The notes below the pieces were generated by a model. The model did no database searches. It saw only the letters and a list, made by a program, of their open reading frames with translations, and was not told where the DNA came from. Position numbers and translations under genes: made by a program. Source: Halomonas llamarensis (lineage in GTDB: Bacteria; Pseudomonadota; Gammaproteobacteria; Pseudomonadales; Halomonadaceae). Taken from it: a stretch of DNA of 64,000 nucleotides. This document shows positions 30,381 to 41,645 of the stretch, in pieces; position 1 is the first letter of the stretch, and every line of letters starts with the position of its first letter. Where the stretch lies: assembly GCF_023555005.1 (NCBI RefSeq), contig NZ_JAMJPJ010000006.1, positions 1 to 64,000 on the forward strand, given 5' to 3'.

Positions 30381-30956
30381 ATGCTGTGGGTCATAGTGGG
30401 CTACTTAAGCGGCAGTTGGCTGTCATCATTGAGTGTTTGTCGGCTGGCCGGTGTGGCGGACCCGCGTGGGCGCGGTTCTTGTAACCCGGGTTTTTCCAAC
30501 GTGTTGCGCCTTTACGGGCCGAAACTTGCTGGCCTCACGCTACTGCTCGATGCCGCTAAGGGCGTGCCGGCGGTGCTGGGTGCAAACGCGTTGGGCTATC
30601 CGGTATGGCTCCAAGGTGTGGTGGGTCTTGCGGTATTGCTTGGCCACAGCTACCCGCTGTGGCACGGCTTTCGCGGTGGTAAGGCGGTGGCGAGTGCGTT
30701 CGGCGTATTGCTGGTATTGACCCCCGCTGTTGCGCTGATCAGCGCGGCGGTATGGGCGCTTTGTGCGTGGCAGCTGAGAACAGCCGCGATGGCCTCGCTT
30801 TTCAGCGCGCTAACCGCGCCGCTTACGTGTATCTGGCTTGATCCGGCGTATGTCCCAGTGGTTGGCGTGTTTAGCCTGATGGTGCTGGCGCGCCACTGGG
30901 CTAACCTGCGGTGTATTCGGCGCGGGGAAGACGCGCGCGTTAAACATCGGCGCTAA
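30381..30956 (+). CDS. plsY: PlsY, glycerol-3-phosphate acyltransferase
   Basis: Membrane enzyme that acylates glycerol-3-phosphate from acyl-phosphate. The 191-residue protein has about five transmembrane helices and the family motifs, here [15 protein letters not shown] (usual form GSGNPGATN) and [23 protein letters not shown] precedes the ATG. Its 3' end overlaps the 3' end of tsaD on the other strand by 17 bases. Confidence 0.93.
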   Translation: MLWVIVGYLSGSWLSSLSVCRLAGVADPRGRGSCNPGFSNVLRLYGPKLAGLTLLLDAAKGVPAVLGANALGYPVWLQGVVGLAVLLGHSYPLWHGFRGGKAVASAFGVLLVLTPAVALISAAVWALCAWQLRTAAMASLFSALTAPLTCIWLDPAYVPVVGVFSLMVLARHWANLRCIRRGEDARVKHRR

Positions 30957-32004
30957 GGGCGGTATCGGGCGTGCTGAGCTGATCCAGCGGCCAGCGCGGC
31001 GTAGCTTGCATTTGCCCTGTGGCGTCGCGCTCGCCTGCGGCTAAGCGTTGAGCGCCAACGTAAGCCATCATGGCGCCGTTGTCGGTGCAAAAGCGCCCGC
31101 GTGGATAATAGGCGCGCGCCTTGCGCTTTTCACACTCGACGGCTAAGCGCTCGCGCAGCCGCGTGTTGGCGCTGACACCGCCAGCCATGACGATACGCTT
31201 CAGGCCAGTTTGGTCTAGCGCGCGGCGGCACTTGATCGCTAGGGTATCCACCACGGCTTCTTCAAAGGCGCGGGCCACGTCAGCGCGGGCTTGCTCGTCA
31301 AGCACGTCGCTCGCTTCTAGCTCGCGAATCGCGGTTAGCGTATGGGTTTTTAAACCGGAAAAACTGAAATCCAGCCCCGGACGGTCGGTCATCGGGCGAG
31401 GAAAGCGAAACCGTTTGGGGTCGCCTTGTTCCGCCAGGCGGGCCACGTGCGGGCCGCCGGGGTAGGACAAGCCGAGCATTTTGGCGGCTTTGTCGAAGGC
31501 TTCACCGGCGGCGTCGTCGACCGACTCCCCCAGCAGCTGGTAGCGGCCGACCCCTTCTACGGCTACGAGCTGGGTGTGCCCGCCGGAGACCAAAAGTGCG
31601 ACAAATGGAAACTCAGGCGGCTCGTTTTCCAGCATTGGCGCGAGCAAATGGCCTTCCATGTGGTGCACGCCGAGCACCGGAATATCTAGTGCCCGCGCCA
31701 TGCCGTGCGCGGTCGCCGCGCCTACCATCAACGCGCCCACAAGGCCGGGTCCGGCGGTGTAGGCGATACCGTCAAGGTCTTGGCGCGTTAAGTGGGCCTC
31801 GCGCAATACTTGCTCGACCAACGGCAAAAGTTTGCGCGTGTGATCGCGGGAGGCAAGCTCCGGTACGACGCCGCCATACTCGGCATGCATGGCGATTTGG
31901 CTATAGAGCGCATCGGCAAGAAGTCCATCGCCGCCTGGGTAAGCGGTGTCATAGATGGCAACGCCGGTTTCATCGCAGGACGTTTCGATGCCCAGTACGC
32001 GCAT
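30940..32004 (-). CDS. tsaD: TsaD, tRNA t6A synthesis protein
   Basis: The Kae1/OSGEP component that transfers threonylcarbamoyl to A37 of tRNAs. The 354-residue protein starts [14 protein letters not shown], has the iron-binding His pair in [11 protein letters not shown] and the phosphate loops [11 protein letters not shown] and [17 protein letters not shown] precedes the ATG. It is divergent from rpsU, as in E. coli. Confidence 0.96.
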   Translation of the reverse strand: MRVLGIETSCDETGVAIYDTAYPGGDGLLADALYSQIAMHAEYGGVVPELASRDHTRKLLPLVEQVLREAHLTRQDLDGIAYTAGPGLVGALMVGAATAHGMARALDIPVLGVHHMEGHLLAPMLENEPPEFPFVALLVSGGHTQLVAVEGVGRYQLLGESVDDAAGEAFDKAAKMLGLSYPGGPHVARLAEQGDPKRFRFPRPMTDRPGLDFSFSGLKTHTLTAIRELEASDVLDEQARADVARAFEEAVVDTLAIKCRRALDQTGLKRIVMAGGVSANTRLRERLAVECEKRKARAYYPRGRFCTDNGAMMAYVGAQRLAAGERDATGQMQATPRWPLDQLSTPDTALSADV

Positions 32005-32108
32005 AATGAGACTCCCCGAGCGTGATTGTTGATCATTGGAAAAAAGCGATTTTAGCAGCTTGCGACTCGTTTGTGCGCCGCGCTGCGTGTAAAAATGGCT
32101 GCAATGAT

Positions 32109-32137
32109 TTGCAAAGCAAGCGTACCACTACTAGAAT
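32109..32137 (+). promoter_or_regulatory. Sigma-70 promoter of rpsU-dnaG-rpoD
   Basis: TTGCAA (32109-32114) and TAGAAT (32132-32137) are separated by exactly 17 bases, 114 bases before rpsU. This is the best-formed housekeeping promoter in the window. Transcription from it would include the inverted-repeat leader that follows. Confidence 0.65.
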
Positions 32138-32161
32138 ATCGTGCGCTGTAAACAGGGTCGT

Positions 32162-32206
32162 ACACGATAGGCGTTTTATACGCTTTCCATACTGGATTTA
32201 TCGTGT
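32162..32206 (+). repeat. Inverted repeat in the rpsU leader
   Basis: ACACGATA (32162-32169) and its complement TATCGTGT (32199-32206) enclose a smaller hairpin, GCGT-TTTAT-ACGC. A related TATCGTGCGC occurs at 32137-32146, overlapping the -10 end. The arrangement could be an RNA leader structure, an operator, or both; there is no evidence beyond the symmetry. Confidence 0.5.
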
Positions 32207-32251
32207 GCGCACTATCCGAACTCAAGATTCCTTAAGGTAGGTGAGTGCTTA

Positions 32252-32467
32252 ATGCCTTCTGTAAAAGTACGTGATAACGAGCCGTTTGACGTCGCCCTGC
32301 GTCGCTTCAAGCGTTCTTGCGAAAAAGCCGGCGTTCTGTCTGAAGTACGTCGTCGTGAGAATTATGAAAAGCCGACTGCAGAGCGCAAGCGCAAAGCGGC
32401 AGCTGCCGTAAAACGTCACGCGAAGAAAATTCAGCGTGAACAAAAGCGCTTCGAACGTCTCTATTGA
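32252..32467 (+). CDS. rpsU: Ribosomal protein bS21
   Basis: The 71-residue bS21 of the small subunit, which helps initiation at the anti-Shine-Dalgarno region. The sequence is typical throughout: [22 protein letters not shown], the [16 protein letters not shown] middle (both quoted in part) and a very basic C-terminus ending RFERLY. It is the first gene of the macromolecular synthesis operon. Confidence 0.97.
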   Translation: MPSVKVRDNEPFDVALRRFKRSCEKAGVLSEVRRRENYEKPTAERKRKAAAAVKRHAKKIQREQKRFERLY

Positions 32468-32514
32468 TCCGTACCGGGAGAGCCTTGTGTAAGTGGTTCT
32501 TCTAGAAGGATGCC

Positions 32515-32546
32515 AAGCGGCTGCCTACGGGTAGCCGTTTGTTTTT
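32515..32546 (+). terminator. Internal terminator between rpsU and dnaG
   Basis: The 8-bp stem CGGCTGCC/GGTAGCCG (one G-T pair) with TACG loop is extended by A-T pairs and followed by TTTGTTTTT. In E. coli a terminator at the same place lets only part of the transcription into dnaG, keeping primase low; the same role is inferred here. Confidence 0.75.
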
Positions 32547-32569
32547 CGTATTGGTGAGGCTTTTCCTGT

Positions 32570-34414
32570 ATGGCCGGCCAGATTCCCCAGACGTTTATTG
32601 ATGACCTGCTTGGCCGCGTTGACGTGGTTGAAGTGGTGGGTGAGCGCGTCCAGCTCAAAAAATCAGGGCGTAACTACTCAGGTCTTTGCCCTTTTCATCA
32701 AGAAAAAACGCCATCGTTTACGGTGAGTGCCGACAAGCAGTTTTACCACTGCTTTGGTTGTGGGGCTCACGGCAATGCGCTGCGTTTTTTGATGGAGTAC
32801 GACAAGCTACCCTTTCCGGAAGCGGTTGAGCAGCTTGCCGGTCGCATGGGGGTAGACGTGCCCCGTGAGGGCGCGGACGATCCGCGTGAGCGCGAGCGGG
32901 AAAAAAAGCGCAAGCAAGGCGTTAACCTTTTAGAATTAGCCGCAAGCTTCTATCGTGAAAGGTTAGCCATGCAAGAAGGGCAGGCCGCTCAATACTATTT
33001 AGCGGATCGCGGTTTGTCGCCGGAGGTGGTTAAAACCTACGGCATCGGTTATGCCCCGGCGGATTGGGAATCTCTTAAGCAGCATCTTAGCGAGCGTGGC
33101 GTAAGCGAAGCGGTGCAGGTGGAATATGGTCTGTTGATCCACCGCGAAGATTCCGGTCGCAGCTATGACCGTTTTCGCGACCGAGTGATATTTCCGATCC
33201 GCGACCTGCGCGGGCGCACCATTGCGTTTGGTGGGCGAGTGCTTGGTGATGGTAAGCCGAAGTACCTAAACTCTCCCGAGACGCCGGTGTTTCATAAAGG
33301 CCGCGAGCTTTACGGCCTTTATGAAGCACGCCAGGCGCCGGAAAAAATTGAGCAGCTGGTGATGGTCGAGGGCTATATGGATGTGGTGGCGCTTGCGCAG
33401 TTCGGCATCCATAACGCGGTGGCCACGTTGGGCACGGCAACGACCGAGGATCACCTTAAGCGGCTGTTTCGTTTGGTGAGTCGCGTGGTGTTCTGTTTTG
33501 ACGGTGACCGCGCCGGGCGCCAGGCGGCGAGCCGCGCGCTAGAAACGGCGTTGCCGCAGATGATTGATGGTCGCGAGGCGCGCTTTCTGTTTCTGCCCGA
33601 AGGCGACGACCCTGATGACCTAGTACGCCGGGAAGGCGCGCAGGCGTTCAAAGATCGTGTCACCTGTGCCATGCCGCTTTCAGAGTTTTTGTTTGAGCAG
33701 GCGTCCCAAGGTCGCGACTTGAACAGTGTCGAAGGCCGTGAGCGTTTTGCTAGCCATGTGCTGGCGGCGCTAAACCACGTGCCGGAAGGCATGCTCAAAT
33801 CGCTTCTGTTGGAAGAGTTGGCGAAACGGAGCGGCCTACGCGAGGCACAGTTGGAAGCCTTGCTAGCAAAGCGTGCGGCTAAAACGTCCACCATGTCTGA
33901 TGGGGCGAAGGCGCAACCGCAGTTGAGTGAGAGCCCGCAAGAAGAGGCGATGGCGCCAGAATCCGTCGGGGAGGATGCGCCGCGCCGCGCTGGCGTGCTT
34001 TCGCCGGTGGCGCGGGTGCTGCAGCTGCTGCTTCACGAGCCGCGTTTGGTTGAGGTTATCGAGGAGCCGCTGGATTGGCTGCCAGATAGCGCTGACGGCA
34101 GGTTGTGCCGCGAATTAATTGCGCTGCTCAAAGCAGGGCGTTATCGCAGCCCGCAAGTGCTATTGGCCCACTTTCAAGGCAGCCAGCAAGGCCAAATGCT
34201 GGCTGAACTTGCTCGGCGTGAGCTTTTGATTCCGAAGGCTGCTAGGGAGGAAGAGCTAAAGGGCATGATAGCGCACTTGCAGCAACGGCAGCGCAAGCGC
34301 TCGCCAGAGCAGGAATATAAGGCGTTGATCGCCCAGGAGCGTGCCGGACAAAAACTCGATAGTACGCAACGCGCCCACCTCGCTCGCTTAGTGGTCGAGC
34401 TCGCTCAGCGCTGA
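32570..34414 (+). CDS. dnaG: DnaG primase
   Basis: Makes RNA primers for replication. The 614-residue protein has the N-terminal zinc ribbon (CPFH...CFGCGAHG, about residues 40-64), the RNA-polymerase domain with the TOPRIM site (VMVEGYMDVVAL, then VFCFDGDRAG with acidic metal ligands), and a C-terminal DnaB-binding domain after a poorly conserved linker near residue 440. The position between rpsU and rpoD is the classic one. Confidence 0.97.
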   Translation: MAGQIPQTFIDDLLGRVDVVEVVGERVQLKKSGRNYSGLCPFHQEKTPSFTVSADKQFYHCFGCGAHGNALRFLMEYDKLPFPEAVEQLAGRMGVDVPREGADDPREREREKKRKQGVNLLELAASFYRERLAMQEGQAAQYYLADRGLSPEVVKTYGIGYAPADWESLKQHLSERGVSEAVQVEYGLLIHREDSGRSYDRFRDRVIFPIRDLRGRTIAFGGRVLGDGKPKYLNSPETPVFHKGRELYGLYEARQAPEKIEQLVMVEGYMDVVALAQFGIHNAVATLGTATTEDHLKRLFRLVSRVVFCFDGDRAGRQAASRALETALPQMIDGREARFLFLPEGDDPDDLVRREGAQAFKDRVTCAMPLSEFLFEQASQGRDLNSVEGRERFASHVLAALNHVPEGMLKSLLLEELAKRSGLREAQLEALLAKRAAKTSTMSDGAKAQPQLSESPQEEAMAPESVGEDAPRRAGVLSPVARVLQLLLHEPRLVEVIEEPLDWLPDSADGRLCRELIALLKAGRYRSPQVLLAHFQGSQQGQMLAELARRELLIPKAAREEELKGMIAHLQQRQRKRSPEQEYKALIAQERAGQKLDSTQRAHLARLVVELAQR

Positions 34415-34538
34415 AAAGTCGGAAAAGAGGTAGCCGGGGTTGAATTTTGGCAACTTACCTCAAGATAAAGGCTACTCATCAAAATTGGCCGAACTAAATA
34501 AACTAACACACCTGAATGACCGCGAAAATACGTCAAGC

Positions 34539-34568
34539 TGGAAAATAACCCGCTGCTCACGCTATACT
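34539..34568 (+). promoter_or_regulatory. Candidate promoter of rpoD
   Basis: TGGAAA (34539-34544) and TATACT (34563-34568), spaced by 18 bases, lie 65 bases before the rpoD start inside the 218-base dnaG-rpoD gap. An independent rpoD promoter here would match known operons, but the -35 fits only four of six consensus bases. Confidence 0.45.
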
Positions 34569-34632
34569 GTTCGGCTGGTTGTACGTTCAACGTTTCAGGT
34601 GCTTCATTCTTCTTCGTCGAGATAGGGTTTCT

Positions 34633-36483
34633 ATGGCTGGAAATGCGCAGCAGCAGTCACGTCTGAAGGAGTTGATCGCGCGGGGTAAGGAACAAGGCTT
34701 CCTCACTTACGCGGAGGTCAACGACCATCTACCTGAGGATATCGCTGATCCGGATCAAGTGGAAGATATCATCGGCATGATCAACGACATGGGTATTAGT
34801 GTCGTTGAAGAAGCGCCTGATGAAGACACTTTGATGATGTCGGATCACTCTACCGATGAGTCCGCCGCCGAAGAGGCGGTAGCGGCACTGGCAGCGGTAG
34901 AGAGCGACGTGGGTCGTACTACCGACCCGGTTCGCATGTACATGCGCGAAATGGGGACGGTCGAACTTTTGACACGTGAAGGCGAGATTGAAATCGCCAA
35001 GCGAATTGAAGAGGGCACCCGCGAGGTGATGTCTGCGCTGGCGTATTTGCCTGGCGCGGTAAGCTCTATTCTCGATGCCTATGACGCCACGCAAGATGAA
35101 GAAGCCCCGGGGCGGCTATCGGATTTGTTCTCTGGCTTTATCGACCCAGATGAAGGCATCCCCGGCGTGGCTGAAGCCGAAGTGCCCGAGCCAGAACCTG
35201 TAGCAGAAGTTGACGAAGACACCGCAGAGGGTGGCGAGGACGAAGACGACGACTCCACGGCGAATGAAGGCGGCCCCGACCCAGAAGAAGCACGGGCGCG
35301 TTTCGAGCAGATTCGCGAACAGAATGCGGCGGTAAACGCCGCATTTGAAACGCATGGTCCTCGCACTCCCGAAGTGAAAGCAGCGCAAAAGCGTTTAGCT
35401 GAGCTCTTTTCACCCATTAAGCTCGTGCCCAAGCACTTTGAGCGCCTAGTGGGTCAGATTCGTATTAGCGTTGAGCAAGTACGTGCGCAAGAAAAGGCGA
35501 TCATGCAGCTGTGCGTGAAAAAAGCCAAAGTGCCACGCAAAACGTTCATTAAAGCGTTTCCCGGCAATGAGTCGCGCAAGGCGTGGTTGAATGAGTTTCA
35601 AGAAGGTTTTCCCAAGTACGCGGACCGCTTAGAACCGCTACGGGCTGATATTGCGCGTTCGCAGCGCAAAATTGCCTTTGAAGAAAACATGGTGCAGCTC
35701 AACGTCGGTGAGTTGAAAGAGGTTAACCGGAAGCTTTCCATTGGTGAAGCCAAGGCGCGCCGCGCTAAGAAGGAAATGGTTGAGGCGAACCTGCGCTTGG
35801 TAATCTCGATTGCTAAGAAGTACACCAACCGCGGCCTGCAATTTTTGGATCTTATCCAAGAAGGCAATATCGGGTTGATGAAAGCGGTGGATAAGTTTGA
35901 ATACCGCCGTGGCTATAAATTCTCTACCTATGCGACTTGGTGGATTCGTCAGGCGATTACCCGCTCCATTGCCGACCAAGCGCGTACGATCCGTATTCCG
36001 GTCCACATGATTGAGACGATCAACAAGCTCAACCGTGTTTCGCGCCAGATGCTTCAAGAAATGGGCCGCGAGCCGACACCGGAAGAGCTGGGCGAGCGCC
36101 TAGAAATGCCGGAAGACAAAGTGCGTAAGGTGTTGAAGATCGCCAAAGAACCAATCTCAATGGAGACGCCGATTGGTGACGATGACGACTCCCACTTGGG
36201 CGATTTCATCGAAGACAGCACGATGCTGTTGCCGGTCGATATGGCCACCGGCGAAGGCCTGATCGAAGCCACTCGCAATGTTCTTGGCGGCCTCACTGCA
36301 AGAGAAGCCAAGGTATTACGGATGCGTTTCGGTATCGATATGAACACCGACCATACGCTGGAAGAAGTCGGTAAGCAGTTTGATGTTACGCGTGAGCGAA
36401 TCCGTCAGATCGAAGCAAAAGCGTTGCGTAAGCTTCGCCACCCAAGCCGCTCGGAGCCGTTGCGTTCGTTTTTAGACGAGTAG
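34633..36483 (+). CDS. rpoD: RpoD, primary sigma factor
   Basis: Sigma-70, 616 residues. Region 1.1 ([28 protein letters not shown], quoted here only as QQSRLKELI...), region 1.2 ([16 protein letters not shown]), the non-conserved acidic insert (about 170-220, Glu/Asp-rich), regions 2.1-2.4 ([35 protein letters not shown]), region 3 and region 4.2 ([21 protein letters not shown]) are complete. The start ATG at 34633 matches the family N-terminus MAGNAQQQ. It closes the macromolecular synthesis operon and is followed by a strong terminator. Confidence 0.97.
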   Translation: MAGNAQQQSRLKELIARGKEQGFLTYAEVNDHLPEDIADPDQVEDIIGMINDMGISVVEEAPDEDTLMMSDHSTDESAAEEAVAALAAVESDVGRTTDPVRMYMREMGTVELLTREGEIEIAKRIEEGTREVMSALAYLPGAVSSILDAYDATQDEEAPGRLSDLFSGFIDPDEGIPGVAEAEVPEPEPVAEVDEDTAEGGEDEDDDSTANEGGPDPEEARARFEQIREQNAAVNAAFETHGPRTPEVKAAQKRLAELFSPIKLVPKHFERLVGQIRISVEQVRAQEKAIMQLCVKKAKVPRKTFIKAFPGNESRKAWLNEFQEGFPKYADRLEPLRADIARSQRKIAFEENMVQLNVGELKEVNRKLSIGEAKARRAKKEMVEANLRLVISIAKKYTNRGLQFLDLIQEGNIGLMKAVDKFEYRRGYKFSTYATWWIRQAITRSIADQARTIRIPVHMIETINKLNRVSRQMLQEMGREPTPEELGERLEMPEDKVRKVLKIAKEPISMETPIGDDDDSHLGDFIEDSTMLLPVDMATGEGLIEATRNVLGGLTAREAKVLRMRFGIDMNTDHTLEEVGKQFDVTRERIRQIEAKALRKLRHPSRSEPLRSFLDE

Positions 36484-36520
36484 GCATTAAACCGGCGGGT
36501 AAAAAAGCCAAGTCGAAAAA

Positions 36521-36559
36521 AAAGCCCTTGCAGCGCTTAACTAGCTGCAGGGGCTTTTT
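36521..36559 (+). terminator. Rho-independent terminator after rpoD
   Basis: Arms AAAGCCCTTGCAGC (36521-36534) and GCTGCAGGGGCTTT (36544-36557), with one mismatch-type G-T pair, a nine-base loop and a T tail. It ends 38 bases after the rpoD stop. Confidence 0.9.
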
Positions 36560-36585
36560 GTTAGATCACGGTTAGCGGGATGCTA

Positions 36586-37239
36586 TTACGTGCTGGCTAG
36601 CCGGGTCCGATAAATGCGCCGGGCAAGCAAAACTAGCTCTACCATCGCGATCAATATCATGCTGTAACCCAAAAGCTCGACGACTTCTTCGGCCATGTCT
36701 TTTACATCGCGCGTATAATGTTCTTGCATGACGGTTTGCCAGAACGCTTGACGCCCGAAAAGGCGAGAAAAAATATAGGTAGTAAGCACACCGGCCGTAA
36801 ACAACCCTAACGAGAGCGTATTGCTATAGTGGGAAAATTCAGCGAGAAAATGTCGCCGCTGAATCACTGCCCACGTGATAGAGGGGATAACGATCAAGGT
36901 GACCAAAATTTTCCACGTGTGTTCTGCCACGTAAGCATCGAGAAAATGATCTTGTTCTCGCACCAGAGAAGCGGCAATAAAGGCCAGTAGCAATAGCGTT
37001 ACGTTGGGCCAAACGCGCAGCACGTGACGAGCATACACCAGCAGCAAACATGCGGTGGCGAGAACCAAGGTTTGCATGAACTCGGTAAAACCTAGCTCCG
37101 AGAAGCGAACGGCGGGCAGGTACTTTGCCTCCCAATAAGCGCCTTGAGCAATCAAGCCTATCAATAAAGTGTAGATAACGGTGCGAACAAAAAGAGAACG
37201 AAAAGCAATCTGCCAAGTCGGTTCTGTGTGAGTCTTCAT
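36586..37239 (-). CDS. Membrane protein of unknown function
   Basis: A 217-residue protein with about five or six hydrophobic helices (near residues 18-38, 55-72, 78-93, 110-128, 140-158 and 190-208). I do not recognise a family. A conserved-looking stretch REQDHFLDAYVAEHTWK lies between helices 3 and 4 and carries acidic and His residues that could bind metal or substrate. The start is placed at 37239 because AAGGA lies just upstream; an ATG six codons earlier lacks a ribosome site. It stands alone between the rpoD terminator and sdaA, with which it is divergent. Confidence 0.72.
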   Translation of the reverse strand: MKTHTEPTWQIAFRSLFVRTVIYTLLIGLIAQGAYWEAKYLPAVRFSELGFTEFMQTLVLATACLLLVYARHVLRVWPNVTLLLLAFIAASLVREQDHFLDAYVAEHTWKILVTLIVIPSITWAVIQRRHFLAEFSHYSNTLSLGLFTAGVLTTYIFSRLFGRQAFWQTVMQEHYTRDVKDMAEEVVELLGYSMILIAMVELVLLARRIYRTRLAST

Positions 37240-37381
37240 GGAATCCTTGATCGGCATGACGGCACGCGAAAGTCTCCGGGCGCGCGTGATAACGTGGCAA
37301 TAAACATACGTGTGTGAATGCTTATTATATCGTCACTTTTTTGAGTTCGCACGCAAATAAAGACACGAAAAGGGAGCGGTC

Positions 37382-38749
37382 ATGGCCATTAGCGTATTTG
37401 ATTTGTTTCGTAGGGGGATTGGGCCATCAAGCTCACACACGGTAGGGCCTATGCGCGCAGCTCGCGATTTTTTGCTGTCACTGGGAAAAGCGCCTGTCAC
37501 ACGCGTTGACGTTACCCTACGCGGTTCGCTTGCCGCCACTGGGAAAGGTCATGGCACCGACCGCGCTGTGGTGATGGGGTTGCTGGGCGAAGCGCCGGAA
37601 ACGCTCAACCCCGACGGCATTGACGCGCGCTTGCAAGCGCTTGATAGGGGCGCGCCGCTCGATTTCCCTAACGGTCAGGCTGTCGCGTTTTCGATGCATG
37701 AGCATATTGCCTGGGATGAAACGTGCCTGCCGTTTCACCCTAATGCCTTACAACTTGTTGCGTTCAGCGGCGAGCAGGAAGTGGCGCACAATACCTACTA
37801 TTCGCTAGGTGGTGGCTTCTACATTGATCAGGCACAAGCGGACGCGGGAGACGTCGGGGAGGATGCCTCGTTGCTTCGCTACCCGTTTGATACCGCCGCC
37901 GAGCTACTGACCCAGTGTCGGATGCACGGCTTGAGCATCAGCCAATTGATGCTTGAAAACGAAAAAACCTGGCGTGATGACGCATCAATACACCGTGAGT
38001 TACTCACCATTTGGGACGCGATGCGTGAAAGTATCGATAACGGCCTAAACGCCCGAGGTCATTTGCCCGGCGGGCTGAACGTACGCCGCCGGGCGTATGA
38101 GTTGCATCAGCGGCTTTTGCACCCGGCTGAAAATGAGCGCCTCATCGTATCGACCTTCTCGGCGATGGACTGGGTTAATCTTTTTGCGTTAGCCGTCAAT
38201 GAAGAGAATGCCGCAGGGCGACGCATGGTGACTGCGCCCACTAATGGCGCGGCGGGAATCGTGCCAGCGGTGCTGGCGTACTATCTGAAATTTGAACCTG
38301 ATGCCAGCGACGACGATGTGGTGAATTTTCTACTGACGGCGGGAGCAGTGGGTATTCTGTGCAAGAAGAACGCATCAATCTCCGGCGCTGAAGTGGGCTG
38401 CCAGGGTGAGGTGGGCTCCGCCTGCGCGATGGCAGCAGCAGGCTTAGTCGATGTGCTTGGCGGCACCCCTGAACAGGTTGAGAATGCTGCCGAAATTGGG
38501 TTGGAGCACAATTTAGGCCTCACCTGCGACCCGATAGGCGGGCTTGTGCAGGTGCCGTGCATTGAGCGTAATGCGATTGCCTCGGTCAAGGCGATCAACG
38601 CCGCGCGTATGGCGCTCAACGGTGACGGCGAGCACTTTGTCTCACTGGATAAGGTGATTCGCACCATGCGCGATACCGGTCGCGATATGCAGGATAAGTA
38701 CAAAGAGACGTCAAAAGGAGGGCTTGCAGTGAACGCGATTGAATGCTGA
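37382..38749 (+). CDS. sdaA: SdaA, iron-sulphur L-serine deaminase
   Basis: Converts L-serine to pyruvate and ammonia using a 4Fe-4S cluster. The 455-residue single-chain form starts [20 protein letters not shown], the family signature (quoted whole as 20 residues). Cluster cysteines are seen in [21 protein letters not shown] and [16 protein letters not shown] precedes the ATG. No other serine or glycine genes are adjacent, so it appears to be a single-gene unit. Confidence 0.95.
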   Translation: MAISVFDLFRRGIGPSSSHTVGPMRAARDFLLSLGKAPVTRVDVTLRGSLAATGKGHGTDRAVVMGLLGEAPETLNPDGIDARLQALDRGAPLDFPNGQAVAFSMHEHIAWDETCLPFHPNALQLVAFSGEQEVAHNTYYSLGGGFYIDQAQADAGDVGEDASLLRYPFDTAAELLTQCRMHGLSISQLMLENEKTWRDDASIHRELLTIWDAMRESIDNGLNARGHLPGGLNVRRRAYELHQRLLHPAENERLIVSTFSAMDWVNLFALAVNEENAAGRRMVTAPTNGAAGIVPAVLAYYLKFEPDASDDDVVNFLLTAGAVGILCKKNASISGAEVGCQGEVGSACAMAAAGLVDVLGGTPEQVENAAEIGLEHNLGLTCDPIGGLVQVPCIERNAIASVKAINAARMALNGDGEHFVSLDKVIRTMRDTGRDMQDKYKETSKGGLAVNAIEC

Positions 38750-38805
38750 TGTATCAGTTTTGTACGCATTTGGTTTATCCCACCGGCCTGACTGACCTAC
38801 ACTAG

Positions 38806-39948
<1,143 letters not shown>

Positions 39949-39996
39949 TTATTTTGACTAACTCGCTTTTATAAGCCCGTCACCAGGAGCCAGCCC

Positions 39997-40851
39997 ATGA
40001 GTATGAGTGAAACGTTAGAACTGGTCTCGGCCAACCGCAGTTTTGGCGGCTGGCACAAACGCTATCGCCACTATTCGAGGGCGTTGGATTGCGACATGGT
40101 GTTTGCGGTGTATTTACCGCCTCAAGCTGAAAAGGAGCGCGTACCGCTGCTCTGGTGGCTCTCGGGGCTGACCTGCAACGATGAAAATTTCATGCAAAAA
40201 GCCGGTGCCCACCGTGTGGCGGCAGAGCTTGGCGTGGCGATTATTTGTCCCGATACCAGCCCACGCGGTACGGACCTTCCCGGTGAGCATGACAGCTATG
40301 ACGTAGGCTCGGGTGCTGGTTTTTATGTGAACGCCACTCAGGCGCCGTGGAAGTCGCACTACCGTATGTACGATTATATCGTTGAAGAGCTACCCTCTGT
40401 GGTGCGTCAGCACTTCCCGGTTAATGGGCGTGAATCGATCAGTGGGCATTCGATGGGCGGCCACGGCGCGTTGATTCTGGCGCTGCGCCATCCAGGGCGT
40501 TTTCGCTCGGTGTCGGCCTTTGCGCCGGTGGTGAACCCAATGGAGTGCTCTTGGGGACAAAAAGCGTTTAGCGCGTATCTGGGCGACGATGTGTCACGCT
40601 GGCGCCAGTACGACGCTTGTGAGCTGGTGGCTAATGGCGCCTCGCGTCAACGCTTATTTATCGATCAGGGCGACGCCGATCCGTTCCTTAAAGAGCAGCT
40701 CAAGCCTGAGCGGTTAGAGGCAGTGTGCGACGCCCATGATCACCCGCTGACGCTGCGCCGCCAATCGGGCTACGATCATAGCTACTTTTTTATCGCCTCG
40801 TTCATTGACGACCACCTGCGCTATCACGCCGAGCATTTGTATAAGCGCTAA
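39997..40851 (+). CDS. fghA: S-formylglutathione hydrolase
   Basis: Serine hydrolase (esterase D family) splitting S-formylglutathione to formate and glutathione, the step after FrmA. The 284-residue protein has WLSGLTCNDENFMQKAG, the nucleophile elbow SGHSMGGHGAL, the acid in IDQGDADPFL and the His in SGYDHSYFF. AGGAG precedes the ATG. The frmA-fghA order and 48-base spacing indicate one operon for formaldehyde detoxification. Confidence 0.95.
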   Translation: MSMSETLELVSANRSFGGWHKRYRHYSRALDCDMVFAVYLPPQAEKERVPLLWWLSGLTCNDENFMQKAGAHRVAAELGVAIICPDTSPRGTDLPGEHDSYDVGSGAGFYVNATQAPWKSHYRMYDYIVEELPSVVRQHFPVNGRESISGHSMGGHGALILALRHPGRFRSVSAFAPVVNPMECSWGQKAFSAYLGDDVSRWRQYDACELVANGASRQRLFIDQGDADPFLKEQLKPERLEAVCDAHDHPLTLRRQSGYDHSYFFIASFIDDHLRYHAEHLYKR

Positions 40852-40898
40852 GTCGTATTAATGCTTATTCGCAGATGATTAAGACGTAGGGAGTGCGC

Positions 40899-41624
40899 AT
40901 GTTGAAACGAGCGCTGCGCCGATTGGCGGGTAGGCTATGGCGCTGGCTGTGGCGCGGCGTTCTGGCATTTGTGATCCTTTCGGTGGCATTCGTGCTGCTT
41001 TTTCGCGTGGTGCCGCCGCCTGGGTCGATGGTGATGGTTGAGCGCAAAGTGCAAAGCTGGATAGCTAGCGAACCCATTCGTTTGCAGCGCGAGTGGCGCG
41101 ACTGGGACGACATGGCCTCTGTGGCCAAGTTGGCGGTGATCGCGGCGGAAGACCAGCGTTTTCCTGATCACTACGGTTTTGATCTCATAGAGATCAAGCG
41201 TGCGGTCGAAAATAGACTTGCCGGTGGGCAGTTACGCGGCGCAAGCACGTTAAGCCAGCAAACGGCAAAAAACGTATTTCTCTGGAGTGGGCGTAGCTGG
41301 GCGCGCAAGGGGTTCGAGCTGTGGTTTACGCTGTTGATCGAACTGGCCTGGGGCAAACAGCGTATTCTTGAGGTGTATTTGAACGTTGCCGAGTGGGATA
41401 CGGGGGTTTTCGGGCTAGAAGCGGCCGCCCAGCACTACTTTGGCGTCTCTGCTAATGCGCTTAACGAGCGTCAAGCGAGTCTTTTAGCCGCCATTCTTCC
41501 TAGCCCGCTCAATCGCAGTGCGGCAGTACCAAGTGCCCAAGTAGAACAGCGCAGCCAGTGGATTCGCCAGCAAATGCGCAACTTAGGCGGCGCGCACTAC
41601 CTTGAGCGTATTGCCAGACCTTAA
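40899..41624 (+). CDS. mtgA: MtgA, monofunctional peptidoglycan glycosyltransferase
   Basis: A 241-residue GT51 enzyme with one N-terminal transmembrane helix (about 20-40) that polymerises lipid II. The catalytic Glu lies in AAEDQRFPDHYGFD, followed by RGASTLSQQTAKNVFL and the EVYLNVAEWDTGVFG motif. There is no transpeptidase domain. I use the ATG at 40899 with AGGGAG upstream. It converges with the EAL-domain gene. Confidence 0.94.
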   Translation: MLKRALRRLAGRLWRWLWRGVLAFVILSVAFVLLFRVVPPPGSMVMVERKVQSWIASEPIRLQREWRDWDDMASVAKLAVIAAEDQRFPDHYGFDLIEIKRAVENRLAGGQLRGASTLSQQTAKNVFLWSGRSWARKGFELWFTLLIELAWGKQRILEVYLNVAEWDTGVFGLEAAAQHYFGVSANALNERQASLLAAILPSPLNRSAAVPSAQVEQRSQWIRQQMRNLGGAHYLERIARP

Positions 41625-41645
41625 CTCGCCAGTGGCGTATTGCGA

